A DNA stretch of 16,738 nucleotides from Thermodesulfobacteriota bacterium (GCA_030017815.1 JASEGX010000028.1:1-16738), one strand, 5' to 3'; counted from the first letter of the stretch, positions 6,876 through 14,096 are shown. A program made the numbers and translations. The notes: generated by a model not told the origin, from the sequence alone.

Positions 6876-8522
6876 ATGAACAAAAATTTTCCACAAACCT
6901 GTGTCGCGCCCACAGGTGAGTTTGTTTACGGCATTCACAAGCCGAGATACACGGCCCCTAATCTACGGCAAAATGATTATATCGTAACCCTGGGCCATGG
7001 CCCTGACCAGACCAAGATCGATAATGCAGACAATTTCCCGGCGGATAATGTTCATGTCGCTGCTTCCACCTGGGTCTTCGAGATCCCCAATGCCTTTCCC
7101 TTTATGGGCGCCACTTTCGTACTCAAGACCTACGCGGATGGCGCGGTAGGAAAGGCTAACCCCTTCGAACGCAAAGACGAGGGTGGTCCTGCCCGTTCTT
7201 TAGAGAAATATGAACCCGCCGGTGATCTATCCCTTGAAAATCTACCGCACCCTTTGCTTCTTGCCCTGGCGAAAACGTCCAGCAACCCGCAAAACCTGGT
7301 CAAACTGGCCAATCTCTCCTGTCGCTTTGAGTTTGACCCAAAAACTGACCTGCCTCTGGGCATTAGTTACGCAAGGACGGAAAGGGGCGATTTGCGCCCG
7401 GCCCTCTTAGATGAACACCTCTTTGATCTCGTATCCAATAATCCCTTCCTCCCGGATATATACAAACAGCACATGGTCTTAATTCCCGGTGTTCAGGGGA
7501 AAAGCCCAATCGTTGGTGAATATGCAGAGGCCGGCACACATCTTTGGGAATACCTACGAGAGAACAGCTATATTCCCTGGGGCCATTATGCAGCCAATAT
7601 GGCTCACGATTCTATCCGCTATAAAATTGGATCCCTTACAGAGCAAGATATAATCGGCCTCCGCCATCTTTATTACCAAAGGATATACGTCCAACTGGCC
7701 ATAGAATTAGACATCATCGTACCAGCAAAAAGGCGGCCTTTATCCAGAGATGAGTTGGAAGACCTGCGACACTGCCTGCTCGTTAAGATACGGCAAACTG
7801 AAAAACAAGGCGGAAAATTGCCGTTCAATGCCACCATCTGGGGCCAGAACTTTGGTTTTGACCTCTCCCCTTCTGGCTACCGCCTCAATGCCTCACACCA
7901 GCAGATACACCAGCAGTTTGCCCTGGTGCCCCCTTGTTTACCGGCATTTAAGGGCGGAGAAAATGAAACCAGTCAGTGCACGCTCAGCGCCTATACCCAG
8001 GGAGACCTGGTGGCCCGGTTCTGTAAGGAGTATAAGGAAAAGACCGGACGGGATTTCTTTGAGACCTACCTCCACGCCATTCAAAACAATAAGCGGATGG
8101 ATGGCCGGGCCGATCAAGAAAACGATCTGATCTTCTATCAAGATGAAAACGTCCTGGCCTTTGTGCCTAAGGCCCAACGCTCCCAGGGAGAAGTCCAGAT
8201 CATGCCCAGGGGAGGATACGGAAATATCCTTGAGACAGATACTCCGGTGCGCAGTTCCCTCGACCGCGCCATCCTGATCGCCATGAAGGTATTAGAGAGT
8301 CTGGGGGCAGAGATGATTACGATATACGAGATATCCAAGAGATTCGACCATCCGGACGAAGGCCAGCGCCTCATCTGCTGCCTTCTCCCCAAGCATCCCC
8401 AGTCTCCAGGCGGCCTTAGCGAGGGTATGCAGCGCTGGATTATCGGCCATTACCCTGAAGACTTTGCCCGGGCCTGCCGGGATGAAGCACAAAAGATCAG
8501 AGAAAAAGAAACCTATGGCTAA
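6876..8522 (+). CDS. Uncharacterised protein with GalT/HIT-like C-terminal half
   Basis: I do not recognise the full-length family (548 aa). The C-terminal half has hallmarks of the galactose-1-phosphate uridylyltransferase/HIT fold. One segment, NASHQQIHQQFALVP (338-352), resembles the catalytic NPHPHxQ loop with His345-x-Gln347. A second, YQDENVLAFVPKAQRSQGEV (421-440) followed by QIMPR, resembles the start of the second GalT half. LLPKHPQSPGGLSEGMQRWI then IGHYPEDFA (503-531) resembles the GalT C-terminus, which often reads PEExA. The first His of the GalT triad appears to be lost or shifted (His341). The N-terminal ~280 residues match nothing I know. Nucleotidyltransferase or phosphorylase activity is therefore only a hypothesis. 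The start has AAAGGGAG 4 nt upstream. The stop overlaps the next gene in ATGGCTAA, so the two probably form an operon. Confidence 0.65.
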   Translation: MNKNFPQTCVAPTGEFVYGIHKPRYTAPNLRQNDYIVTLGHGPDQTKIDNADNFPADNVHVAASTWVFEIPNAFPFMGATFVLKTYADGAVGKANPFERKDEGGPARSLEKYEPAGDLSLENLPHPLLLALAKTSSNPQNLVKLANLSCRFEFDPKTDLPLGISYARTERGDLRPALLDEHLFDLVSNNPFLPDIYKQHMVLIPGVQGKSPIVGEYAEAGTHLWEYLRENSYIPWGHYAANMAHDSIRYKIGSLTEQDIIGLRHLYYQRIYVQLAIELDIIVPAKRRPLSRDELEDLRHCLLVKIRQTEKQGGKLPFNATIWGQNFGFDLSPSGYRLNASHQQIHQQFALVPPCLPAFKGGENETSQCTLSAYTQGDLVARFCKEYKEKTGRDFFETYLHAIQNNKRMDGRADQENDLIFYQDENVLAFVPKAQRSQGEVQIMPRGGYGNILETDTPVRSSLDRAILIAMKVLESLGAEMITIYEISKRFDHPDEGQRLICCLLPKHPQSPGGLSEGMQRWIIGHYPEDFARACRDEAQKIREKETYG

Positions 8523-9195
8523 ATTTTTCTTAGGATCTCGCTGGGTGGGTGAGACCCTACAGCGATACCGGGAACGACCGCCTTTGGCTACCCTTAAAGG
8601 AAAGCGTATTGTCTTCTCCGAACGCGAATATACGGCGGCCCTTCTGCACATTTACATGGGCCGGGGGCAGAACCTATCGGAAATAGCGGAGTTAGCCCAT
8701 CTCTCGATGGGGCATCTGTCTTTCCAGCGATCTCAGATCGACTTTATGACCCTCGTGGATTACCTCAAGACCAGGTTCACCGCCTGGTATAGAGAGATCC
8801 TGGTCATAAAGGAATTTTCTCTGACCGAGTATAGTGATATCTCAGAGGAGTTTTTATTGTTGGATGATATTGTTCAGACACAGATACGGGTTCCTCTGTG
8901 GACACAATTAAGGCAAACAGGACTTTCTCTCCAAAGCAAAATAGAAACTGAATTATCAATTGATGCCTATGATCTTACGTTCTTCAGACGGCTTTTCACC
9001 TTTTTTATTCTGGTAGACAGGCTCAGGCCCGACGTTTGCCATCAGATGATAAAGGAAAGGCTGGTGCCGATAGCCGAGACTCTTCTAGAGAAAGACTTAG
9101 AAGCCATTGAAAGGCAGGCAGAAGAAACCTATTTGACAGAAAATATCAGAGATCAATTAACCCAAAAGCTTCGAGCACAAATCGGTGCACTTTAA
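8515..9195 (+). CDS. Conserved-looking helical protein of unknown function, coupled to GalT-like gene
   Basis: I do not recognise this 226-aa protein. It has no signal peptide and no membrane helix, and appears almost entirely alpha-helical. A stretch near residues 40-75 (NLSEIAELAHLSMGHLSFQ) has the spacing of a helix-turn-helix but could simply be paired helices. The C-terminal part (KDLEAIERQAEETYLTENIRDQLTQK) is charged and amphipathic. The ATG at 8515 overlaps the stop of the preceding gene by 8 bp, which argues for translational coupling and a shared function. Starts at 8464 and 8482 are open in frame but lie deep in the preceding gene. It is followed by a convergent PEP carboxykinase gene with a 58-bp gap. 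Confidence 0.75.
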   Translation: MAKFFLGSRWVGETLQRYRERPPLATLKGKRIVFSEREYTAALLHIYMGRGQNLSEIAELAHLSMGHLSFQRSQIDFMTLVDYLKTRFTAWYREILVIKEFSLTEYSDISEEFLLLDDIVQTQIRVPLWTQLRQTGLSLQSKIETELSIDAYDLTFFRRLFTFFILVDRLRPDVCHQMIKERLVPIAETLLEKDLEAIERQAEETYLTENIRDQLTQKLRAQIGAL

Positions 9196-9253
9196 GCCTT
9201 TGTTCTGTCTTTCCAGCCTTCATGCTCGCATTTCCTTTGGGGCAAGGCCCGTA

Positions 9254-10906
9254 TTACTCGACTTCCGCCCGTTCTATCTTTGGAAGTTCCGTATATCTGT
9301 AGGGCAAGGATTCTCTTATGTTCTCGGGAATATTGCCGTACTTTCCTTCAAATTCTTCCAGGTATTCCTCACGCCCTTTTAAAAAATGCCTGAGCTTTTT
9401 CTCAAGCAGGGCCTTATCCTCAAATAACCTGTAGGCATTCATCTGATCCAGATTGGCACGGTCGCACTTTATCGGAAAATAATAACCCAGATAGTCCGGC
9501 TCAAAACTGAAACGCAGTTGCATACGCAGTAGATCATTATAAGCTGCCAGGGATTGCCGCAGGGTCACCTTTTGCTCGTGGGGACCAATGGTCCCGGTAT
9601 TGGCCAGATAACACTTGATGCGGTTTCGCTTGATAATATCATTAAAAATCATGGCATGCTCAAGCCGGTTACCCGCTATAAACGGATCCAGGAAGCACAC
9701 CCGTTTAAACTTTCCCGCCTGCTCCGGATCTCCACCGGTGCTCTCTATCGACTCCCCATAAATAAATTGCATGGCGGCCTGCTCTGGTGTCAACTTAGAA
9801 ATGGTATTCACCAGTGGATTCCGTGTCAGGATAATTATATAATCGATTTTGTCGGCCCTTAGAGTTTTACTGGCTATCTCCAGGTTCTCACGGGTAACCA
9901 CTGCCCGTCCATTACCCGTCTTGGAAATATCTTTGAAGTCAGGCATATATGGATACTTGCTAACGGCCACATTCTCCAGAAAGGCATCTCTCGATTGCGC
10001 CGCCCGTAATATCTCCGGCTGGCTTTCATCCAGCCCCTCGGTCTTGACATAGAGCCCGCCTACCTCAAAGGCGGCGTAACTGGCATCAAAGCCCACTGTG
10101 CCCCCATCATCACCGATCATCTCGGAACGTTCTCTGGGCAGCTTTCCGAACTTCCGGCATAGCGTAGTGGTCTTGCCGGTGGCCGTGAGACCGGAAACGG
10201 CGGTGACCACCTCTTGTAATTCCGGCCGCTCGGTCTCCAAGTCATATATCCACAAGAAGTCCCGCCTGGCTCCGGTATGCAGGAAAATCCCTGTCTTGTC
10301 GATCGACTTGACCCGCCAGTTTTCAAACTGAAAAATCCCTTTTTTGCCTTCACCAAGATAGATGGTATTGCGGCATATCTTAACTTGGTCACCCCTCTTT
10401 TCACCCATCATGAGGCGAACCATGATATCCTTTTCTACCAGCTTCTTTAATTTGTTGGATTCAAAGGCCTCGTCGGTAAAGTATATAATGGTATAGGTCG
10501 GCTCTTCCACCACCCGGGCCGGGGGATAATCCAAAAGCAATTTAAGGCCATAAGCAAGCTGGGCATATTGTTCCGGTACTATAAAACGGGCGGTGACACC
10601 GTCGCGACCGTCGCCAACAATGGTATCAAGGGAAATAACCCTATCCTTGCTCAATACCTCTATGGCCTTGCGAGCCAGGGCCTCTTCTTCCTCGCCAAAC
10701 TGGTGATCGACACTGTTCCGGGTATGGGGAGCGGATCTGGACATCGGTTCAGAATCTGCGGCTACCGACCCGATCTGTGTCTGTATGACCCCCTCCTGCC
10801 GTAAGGCCAGTTGCTTTAGTTCCTCTAAAGAGCGTCCCTCGATCAGACGCCCCTCCGCTTTAGCCTTTTGGTATATTTGCTCCGCTGCTAATTTGAAGGA
10901 ATTCAT
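9254..10906 (-). CDS. pckA: Divergent ATP-type phosphoenolpyruvate carboxykinase
   Basis: PEPCK interconverts oxaloacetate and PEP at the entry to gluconeogenesis. The 550-aa protein fits the size of ATP-PEPCK but is divergent. The P-loop SGLTATGKTTT (238-248) replaces the common GLSGTGKTT, and the kinase-2 metal site is GDDGGTV (265-271). GEGKKGIF (186-192) matches the segment with the catalytic Lys, and FLHTGA (208-213) the catalytic His. Further C-terminal matches are ISKLTPEQA (369-377), LDPFI (406-410) and YLANTG (433-438). About 130 N-terminal residues are poorly recognisable, although GRDGVTARFIV may be the substrate Arg loop. The ATG at 10906 has GGGAG 7 nt upstream. Whether ATP, GTP or pyrophosphate is used cannot be told from sequence. 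Confidence 0.85.
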   Translation of the reverse strand: MNSFKLAAEQIYQKAKAEGRLIEGRSLEELKQLALRQEGVIQTQIGSVAADSEPMSRSAPHTRNSVDHQFGEEEEALARKAIEVLSKDRVISLDTIVGDGRDGVTARFIVPEQYAQLAYGLKLLLDYPPARVVEEPTYTIIYFTDEAFESNKLKKLVEKDIMVRLMMGEKRGDQVKICRNTIYLGEGKKGIFQFENWRVKSIDKTGIFLHTGARRDFLWIYDLETERPELQEVVTAVSGLTATGKTTTLCRKFGKLPRERSEMIGDDGGTVGFDASYAAFEVGGLYVKTEGLDESQPEILRAAQSRDAFLENVAVSKYPYMPDFKDISKTGNGRAVVTRENLEIASKTLRADKIDYIIILTRNPLVNTISKLTPEQAAMQFIYGESIESTGGDPEQAGKFKRVCFLDPFIAGNRLEHAMIFNDIIKRNRIKCYLANTGTIGPHEQKVTLRQSLAAYNDLLRMQLRFSFEPDYLGYYFPIKCDRANLDQMNAYRLFEDKALLEKKLRHFLKGREEYLEEFEGKYGNIPENIRESLPYRYTELPKIERAEVE

Positions 10907-10931
10907 TTTTATTCTCCCTTTCTGCCTACCC

Positions 10932-10944
10932 GTATTGTCAATAC
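10932..10944. promoter_or_regulatory. Operator-like palindrome in the pckA leader
   Basis: GTATTG-T-CAATAC is a perfect 13-nt inverted repeat just upstream of the pckA Shine-Dalgarno and downstream of the predicted start of transcription. This fits a repressor site; no regulator can be named. Confidence 0.35.
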
Positions 10945-10974
10945 TTCGCGGTCTTATGTTTTTTCCTGTTTTTC

Positions 10975-11003
10975 ATATTAAGCTACACGACCTCATAACT
11001 CAA
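10975..11003 (-). promoter_or_regulatory. Predicted sigma-70 promoter of pckA
   Basis: On the minus strand TTGAGT (11003-10998) and TAATAT (10980-10975) are spaced by 17 bp, each 4 of 6 to consensus. Transcription would start near 10968, giving a leader of about 60 nt. Confidence 0.35.
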
Positions 11004-11090
11004 CATCATAATTACATAAGGATAATGCAAACCAAAGCGCCGACAATGACCGCATAATTGTTGAGGATAAAAACCGCCTGGATTTTTCTA

Positions 11091-11119
11091 TTGACAAGAT
11101 ACCGAAAATTTAGCATTAA
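11091..11119 (+). promoter_or_regulatory. Predicted promoter of the tRNA-Met gene
   Basis: A perfect TTGACA (11091-11096) lies 45 bp before the tRNA. CATTAA (11114-11119) at 17-bp spacing is a weak -10 box. The -35 box carries most of the support. Confidence 0.45.
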
Positions 11120-11141
11120 ACCACTGTCGAGTTTTTACATT

Positions 11142-11218
11142 GGCGGCGTAGCTCAGTTGGTCAGAGCACGCGGCTCATATCCGCGGAGTCCGGGGTTCAA
11201 ATCCCTGCGCCGCCACCA
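11142..11218 (+). tRNA. tRNA-Met (anticodon CAT), elongator type
   Basis: A full 77-nt cloverleaf with encoded CCA. The acceptor stem GGCGGCG pairs with CGCCGCC. The D arm is GCTCAGTTGGTCAGAGC. The anticodon stem CGCGG/CCGCG encloses the loop CTCATAT with anticodon CAT, and the T arm carries GGTTCAAATCC. The G1-C72 pair excludes initiator tRNA. CAT can also belong to tRNA-Ile2 (lysidine-modified), but the overall sequence looks like elongator Met. Confidence 0.95.
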
Positions 11219-11308
11219 ATGATCGTTATTTTCAGATCCGTGCATCCACATATACATTTCCCAAGTAACCTATATCCCTTTGTTGGCTAATGGACTGGCT
11301 GTGTCAAA

Positions 11309-11329
11309 AACCACACTTTCTTCGTGGTT
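11309..11329. promoter_or_regulatory. Inverted repeat, candidate enhancer site upstream of the sigma-54 promoter
   Basis: AACCAC-N9-GTGGTT is a perfect 6-bp inverted repeat centred about 118 bp before the predicted sigma-54 start of transcription, in the range where bacterial enhancer-binding proteins bind. It could instead be a weak hairpin ending the tRNA transcript, although no proper T-run follows. Confidence 0.3.
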
Positions 11330-11410
11330 ATTTATCATAGAAGTAGGCCATTCGAGGCCAAAAAGATAAACTTATACGCAAAAATAGGCCGAAACTAGCC
11401 GATCAAACTA

Positions 11411-11426
11411 TGGTATGTTATTTGCA
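11411..11426 (+). promoter_or_regulatory. Sigma-54 (RpoN) -24/-12 promoter, perfect consensus
   Basis: TGGTATGTTATTTGCA matches every fixed position of the sigma-54 consensus TGGYAYR-N4-TTGCW. GG is at 11412-11413 and GC at 11424-11425, exactly 10 bp apart. Transcription should begin near 11437, a few bases before the Shine-Dalgarno (AAGGAGG) of the small ORF at 11455. This arrangement makes chance occurrence unlikely. Confidence 0.8.
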
Positions 11427-11454
11427 GTATCCTTAGATTAAGGAGGCAAATACT

Positions 11455-11613
11455 ATGATAAATTATATATGTGAACACTGGAAGCGGGTTGCAAGTCTAT
11501 CTGCCTTTGTACTGTTGTTCTATTTTTCGGTATGCGGTGTTCTCCACCTGCAGGCTGAAACGGACATGAAGTACAAAAGATGCTTTGTCTCAGAGCGCTA
11601 CGCCTTAGATTAA
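11455..11613 (+). CDS. Sigma-54-controlled 52-aa membrane or secreted micropeptide
   Basis: An ATG follows a strong Shine-Dalgarno (AAGGAGG, 8-nt gap) and opens a 52-codon frame ending in TAA. The peptide has a charged N-terminus (MINYICEHWKRVAS), a hydrophobic core of about 18 residues (LSAFVLLFYFSVCGVLHL), and then HLQAETDMKYKRCFVSERYALD. The core fits a signal peptide with possible cleavage after LQA, which would release about 18 residues, or a single membrane anchor. No lipobox is clear. I know no family. Support for a real gene is the close succession of perfect sigma-54 promoter, strong ribosome site, ATG and signal-like composition. It could instead be the intact start of a gene truncated by the rearrangement that brought the repeats downstream. 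Confidence 0.6.
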   Translation: MINYICEHWKRVASLSAFVLLFYFSVCGVLHLQAETDMKYKRCFVSERYALD

Positions 11614-11801
11614 TTATTTAGTGTCTCCTTCGTTTCTTCCGGCTCATAATGAATGGTTGATCTTTTGGCATGGCGTCCCTCCATGGTGTAAGTCTGCGAG
11701 GCCGTTCGTTTAAGATTTTCTTCATTCCGCATTTAACTCACTTTTTTTGCCTTTTCTATAATCTATTTGCTATAATTATAAAGTCTGTTTAATTTTCATC
11801 T
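11614..11801. other. AT-rich intergenic DNA without a convincing gene
   Basis: Together with the repeat and leader that follow, about 340 bases separate the micropeptide from the coiled-coil gene. The first ~125 bases hold only a 35-codon basic ORF on the minus strand (see rejected items). The rest is AT-rich and contains the predicted promoter listed separately. Confidence 0.6.
11747..11776 (+). promoter_or_regulatory. Predicted sigma-70 promoter of the coiled-coil protein gene
   Basis: A perfect TATAAT (11771-11776) lies 18 bp after TTGCCT (11747-11752). A second TATAAT is at 11757-11762. The transcript would carry the double-hairpin repeat in a leader of about 170 nt. Confidence 0.45.
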
Positions 11802-11802
11802 G

Positions 11803-11881
11803 AAAATCCCCCTGTATCCCCCTTTTCCAAAGGGGGGACTTAATGTATTCCCCCTTTACTAAAGGGGGGTGAGGGGGGATT
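11803..11881. repeat. C/G-block double-hairpin repeat (REP/MITE-like)
   Basis: Two tandem hairpins have identical 8-bp stems: CCCCCTTT-TCC-AAAGGGGG (11818-11836) and CCCCCTTT-ACT-AAAGGGGG (11850-11868). An outer inverted repeat encloses both: AATCCCCC (11805-11812) and GGGGGATT (11874-11881). Similar C5/G5-block repeats are scattered between genes in several Desulfobacterota and cyanobacterial genomes (from general knowledge). Only this copy is seen in the window. It lies in the predicted leader of the next gene and could affect its expression. Confidence 0.75.
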
Positions 11882-11954
11882 ATTTTCATTGTCCTTTGTG
11901 TCGCCATGCGACATGGATGCTTCAGTATTTAAGACACCTGTAAGGAGGAATTAT

Positions 11955-12704
11955 ATGAAGACCGTGTTGGTGGTAATCCTTTCAATGGCAGTTGTTATTG
12001 GTATAGGCTTTTTTGGTTTGCCAATCTTGATAGATAAAGAGACCCGTGGGCTCAGGTCCGAGGTTCAGTATTTGGAACAAAGACTACAAAAAACAGAGGA
12101 ATTCATTAAAAGCGAAGAGGCGGCGAGTAAGGCTGCCCAGCTGCCGCCTGATGCTAATGTCCAGAAGATAATTAAAACTGTAAATACTGTTTCTTCTAGG
12201 GTGACCGCCCTTGAGGATTCTTTTAAAAAAAGTGCCTCGGCAACAGAGGAAGTAATAAAAAAGCAGACGGCAACAACTGAAGAGGCATTAAAAAAACAGA
12301 CTGAAACGATTGACAAAATCGGTAAAGATGTCGGGACCAAAATCCAGAGATGTATGTTCAACGCCTTGATGGCAAGCATCAGAGGGCATGTCCTGAAGGT
12401 AAAAGTAGAGCTTGTATCAAAGAATATTGGCACTGCAAAAAATGAGCTTGAACTCATATCTGAAGCATTTGAAAAGGCAAAAACTTCGGCTACTGATGAA
12501 GACAAAAAGGTCATCGAAGAACTTCAAGGACTCCTTAAAAAAGCAAGGGCGGAAGTGGATACGGATTTACCTTCCGCAACCAATAGAGTTGACCTCTTAT
12601 GGCATGAGCTTGGTAAATTACTAAGGAAGGTCTGGGAGCCTGTCGGACTTAGGGGATCGTTACGAGGGAAGTGGGAGGACAAGCCAAAATATTCACGAAT
12701 TTGA
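11955..12704 (+). CDS. Membrane-anchored coiled-coil protein, paralogue A, with altered C-terminus
   Basis: This family is not known to me. The 249-aa protein has an N-terminal membrane helix (about 4-26) and then a long coiled coil with near-11-residue repeats (ATEEVIKKQT, TTEEALKKQT, about 96-117). A C-terminal helical domain contains SKNIGTAKNELELI (155-168) and VDLLWHELGKLL (212-223). The motif KAAQLPPDAN is at 59-68. A paralogue at 14810-14097 shares the same order at nearly the same positions. ATG 11955 is chosen because AAGGAGG stands just before it; an earlier ATG at 11889 would add 22 residues ahead of the membrane helix. The paralogue ends about 4 residues after DLLWHEL-SILL. Here about 20 residues encoded by an inserted inverted-repeat element (from 12640) replace the native end and supply the stop. 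Confidence 0.85.
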   Translation: MKTVLVVILSMAVVIGIGFFGLPILIDKETRGLRSEVQYLEQRLQKTEEFIKSEEAASKAAQLPPDANVQKIIKTVNTVSSRVTALEDSFKKSASATEEVIKKQTATTEEALKKQTETIDKIGKDVGTKIQRCMFNALMASIRGHVLKVKVELVSKNIGTAKNELELISEAFEKAKTSATDEDKKVIEELQGLLKKARAEVDTDLPSATNRVDLLWHELGKLLRKVWEPVGLRGSLRGKWEDKPKYSRI

Positions 12705-12791
12705 GGCGCATAGTGGGGGCTATGTAACGAAAATTCGGGGATGTTTGGGCGTTCTCCCATTTTCCGCAGTAGATCATCATAAGTCCGACAG
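12640..12791. mobile_element. 152-bp MITE-like long inverted-repeat element
   Basis: The ends CTGTCGGACTTA (12640-12651) and TAAGTCCGACAG (12780-12791) are perfect 12-bp inverted repeats. Inside, arms of about 64 bases remain partly complementary: TGGGAG (12672-12677) with CTCCCA (12754-12759), CGAATTT (12696-12702) with AAATTCG (12731-12737), and an apical stem CATAG-TGGGGG-CTATG (12709-12724). The element has no coding capacity of its own and would fold into one long hairpin. This is the architecture of a miniature inverted-repeat transposable element or a very large REP-type hairpin. No target duplication is evident. It begins inside codon 229 of the upstream gene. Confidence 0.75.
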
Positions 12792-12821
12792 TTTCCTAGG
12801 GGTTATAGTTGCCCTCTCGCG

Positions 12822-14027
12822 TCAGGTATTATCTTTATCCACAGCTTCCAGGAGCAGATCAAAAAAATCTGGCAGAGCGGAAACAACCCGGCTCCAGTTA
12901 GGAATCAGGGGTATCCCCAGGGGGTCCTCGAGGGTCTGCTCTCCCGCTATCTTGATACTATCTGCAAAGGCCTCCACGGCTACCGCCTCTTCGTGGCGGT
13001 CAAAAAACAAAGAGTTGATAGTAGCATCATCATGGTAGCGCTTGATGGCATCCTGGGCCTGTCGCACATAAACAGTGCGAAGAGACTTGAAAAAGCCCTC
13101 GGAAAACACCACTCCTTCACCGGCCAGGGTCCGGAAAAGGCTCTTGGCAATGTCGGTGGTCATCTTCATCAGGCCCTTAGAGACGTCTTCGGCGGAAAGC
13201 TCCTGATGCTTATGCTCGTAATTATCGGCCAGATCCGCCTGGCAGATGCCGTTGAGCGTACAGTTCCGGTAAACCTCAGCTAACACGCCCACTTCCAGCC
13301 CCCAATCGCTGGGGATGCGGTTCCGCCAGGCCAAGTCAGCCACCATGGCAAATTCCCCGGCCAGAGGATAGCGAAAGCTATCTAGATAGACCAGGAAGGG
13401 CGTAGAACCCAGCATCTGTATAAGGGCACGAATGAGGGGGGTGACAAAGAGGCGGGTCACTCGCCCATGCAGCCGGTCGGTCACCCGGCTATAGTAGCCC
13501 TTACAGAATTCATAGTTGAGCCTGGTACTGGCAATAGGAAAACAGAGGCGGGCCAGCACCTCTGTATCGTAGGTCAGGATGTCACAATCGTGTAAGGCAA
13601 TGACTTGTGACTTACGCGAGGCCAGCACATAGCCGTAGGCCATCCAGGCGGAAAGACCCTTGCCTTTATCGAAGTGGCCGAATTCTTCTTTTATAGCTTT
13701 ATAAAGGGATGTAAGGCGTGGGCCATCATTCCAAATAATTACCTTCTCCTGGGGAAGCTGGGAGAAAAAATCCCTGGCATATTCAAACTGTTTGGCGTCT
13801 GTTTGACCCATGGTAATTACGATCTGACTGAGATAAGGTACAGCCTTCAATGCCTCTACAATTTTGGGCAGGGCCGCTCCCTCCAACTCCGAAAACAGGG
13901 CCGGCAGCACCAGGGCAATCGGCCGGGCCTTTGTATAACGCATCAATTCGCGCTCCAAGGCCGCCTTGTTCTCGCGATTCAGTCGATGCAACGTGGTAAT
14001 AACCCCGTTTTGAAAAAAATCGCTCAC
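12822..14027 (-). CDS. Family 2/81-like glycosyltransferase (glucosyl-3-phosphoglycerate synthase-like)
   Basis: This 401-aa protein has a GT-A nucleotide-sugar transferase core. IALVLPALFSELEG (37-50) opens the fold, GKGLSAWMAYGYVLA (122-136) follows, and DCD at 147-149 in IALHDCDILTYD is the metal-binding DxD. Family members of this length include glucosyl-3-phosphoglycerate synthase (GT81) and other compatible-solute or glycolipid synthases; the acceptor here cannot be told. The start is GTG with AAGGAGG 5 nt upstream. It lies 69 bp downstream of coiled-coil paralogue B on the same strand, so both are probably cotranscribed. Its stop lies 30 bp from the inverted-repeat element. No membrane helix is obvious. 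Confidence 0.8.
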   Translation of the reverse strand: MSDFFQNGVITTLHRLNRENKAALERELMRYTKARPIALVLPALFSELEGAALPKIVEALKAVPYLSQIVITMGQTDAKQFEYARDFFSQLPQEKVIIWNDGPRLTSLYKAIKEEFGHFDKGKGLSAWMAYGYVLASRKSQVIALHDCDILTYDTEVLARLCFPIASTRLNYEFCKGYYSRVTDRLHGRVTRLFVTPLIRALIQMLGSTPFLVYLDSFRYPLAGEFAMVADLAWRNRIPSDWGLEVGVLAEVYRNCTLNGICQADLADNYEHKHQELSAEDVSKGLMKMTTDIAKSLFRTLAGEGVVFSEGFFKSLRTVYVRQAQDAIKRYHDDATINSLFFDRHEEAVAVEAFADSIKIAGEQTLEDPLGIPLIPNWSRVVSALPDFFDLLLEAVDKDNT

Positions 14028-14096
14028 AACTACCTCCTTATGTTTCTGCTTCCTGGCCTATTTTCAAGCCTTGTTACTAATCCGACCAATCATGGT

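Noticed and set aside
11142..11218. tRNA as a prophage or island attachment site
   Set aside because: No integrase gene and no visible direct repeat of the tRNA 3' end occur in the window.
11618..11725. 35-codon basic ORF on the minus strand ending SRKKRRRH
   Set aside because: It has an internal ATG preceded by GGAGGG, but it is very short and of low complexity, with no family resemblance. It may be a fragment of a lost gene; not supportable as a gene.
12524..12760. 78-codon minus-strand ORF across the inverted-repeat element
   Set aside because: It arises from the hairpin arms and the shadow of the coiled-coil gene, with no ribosome site.
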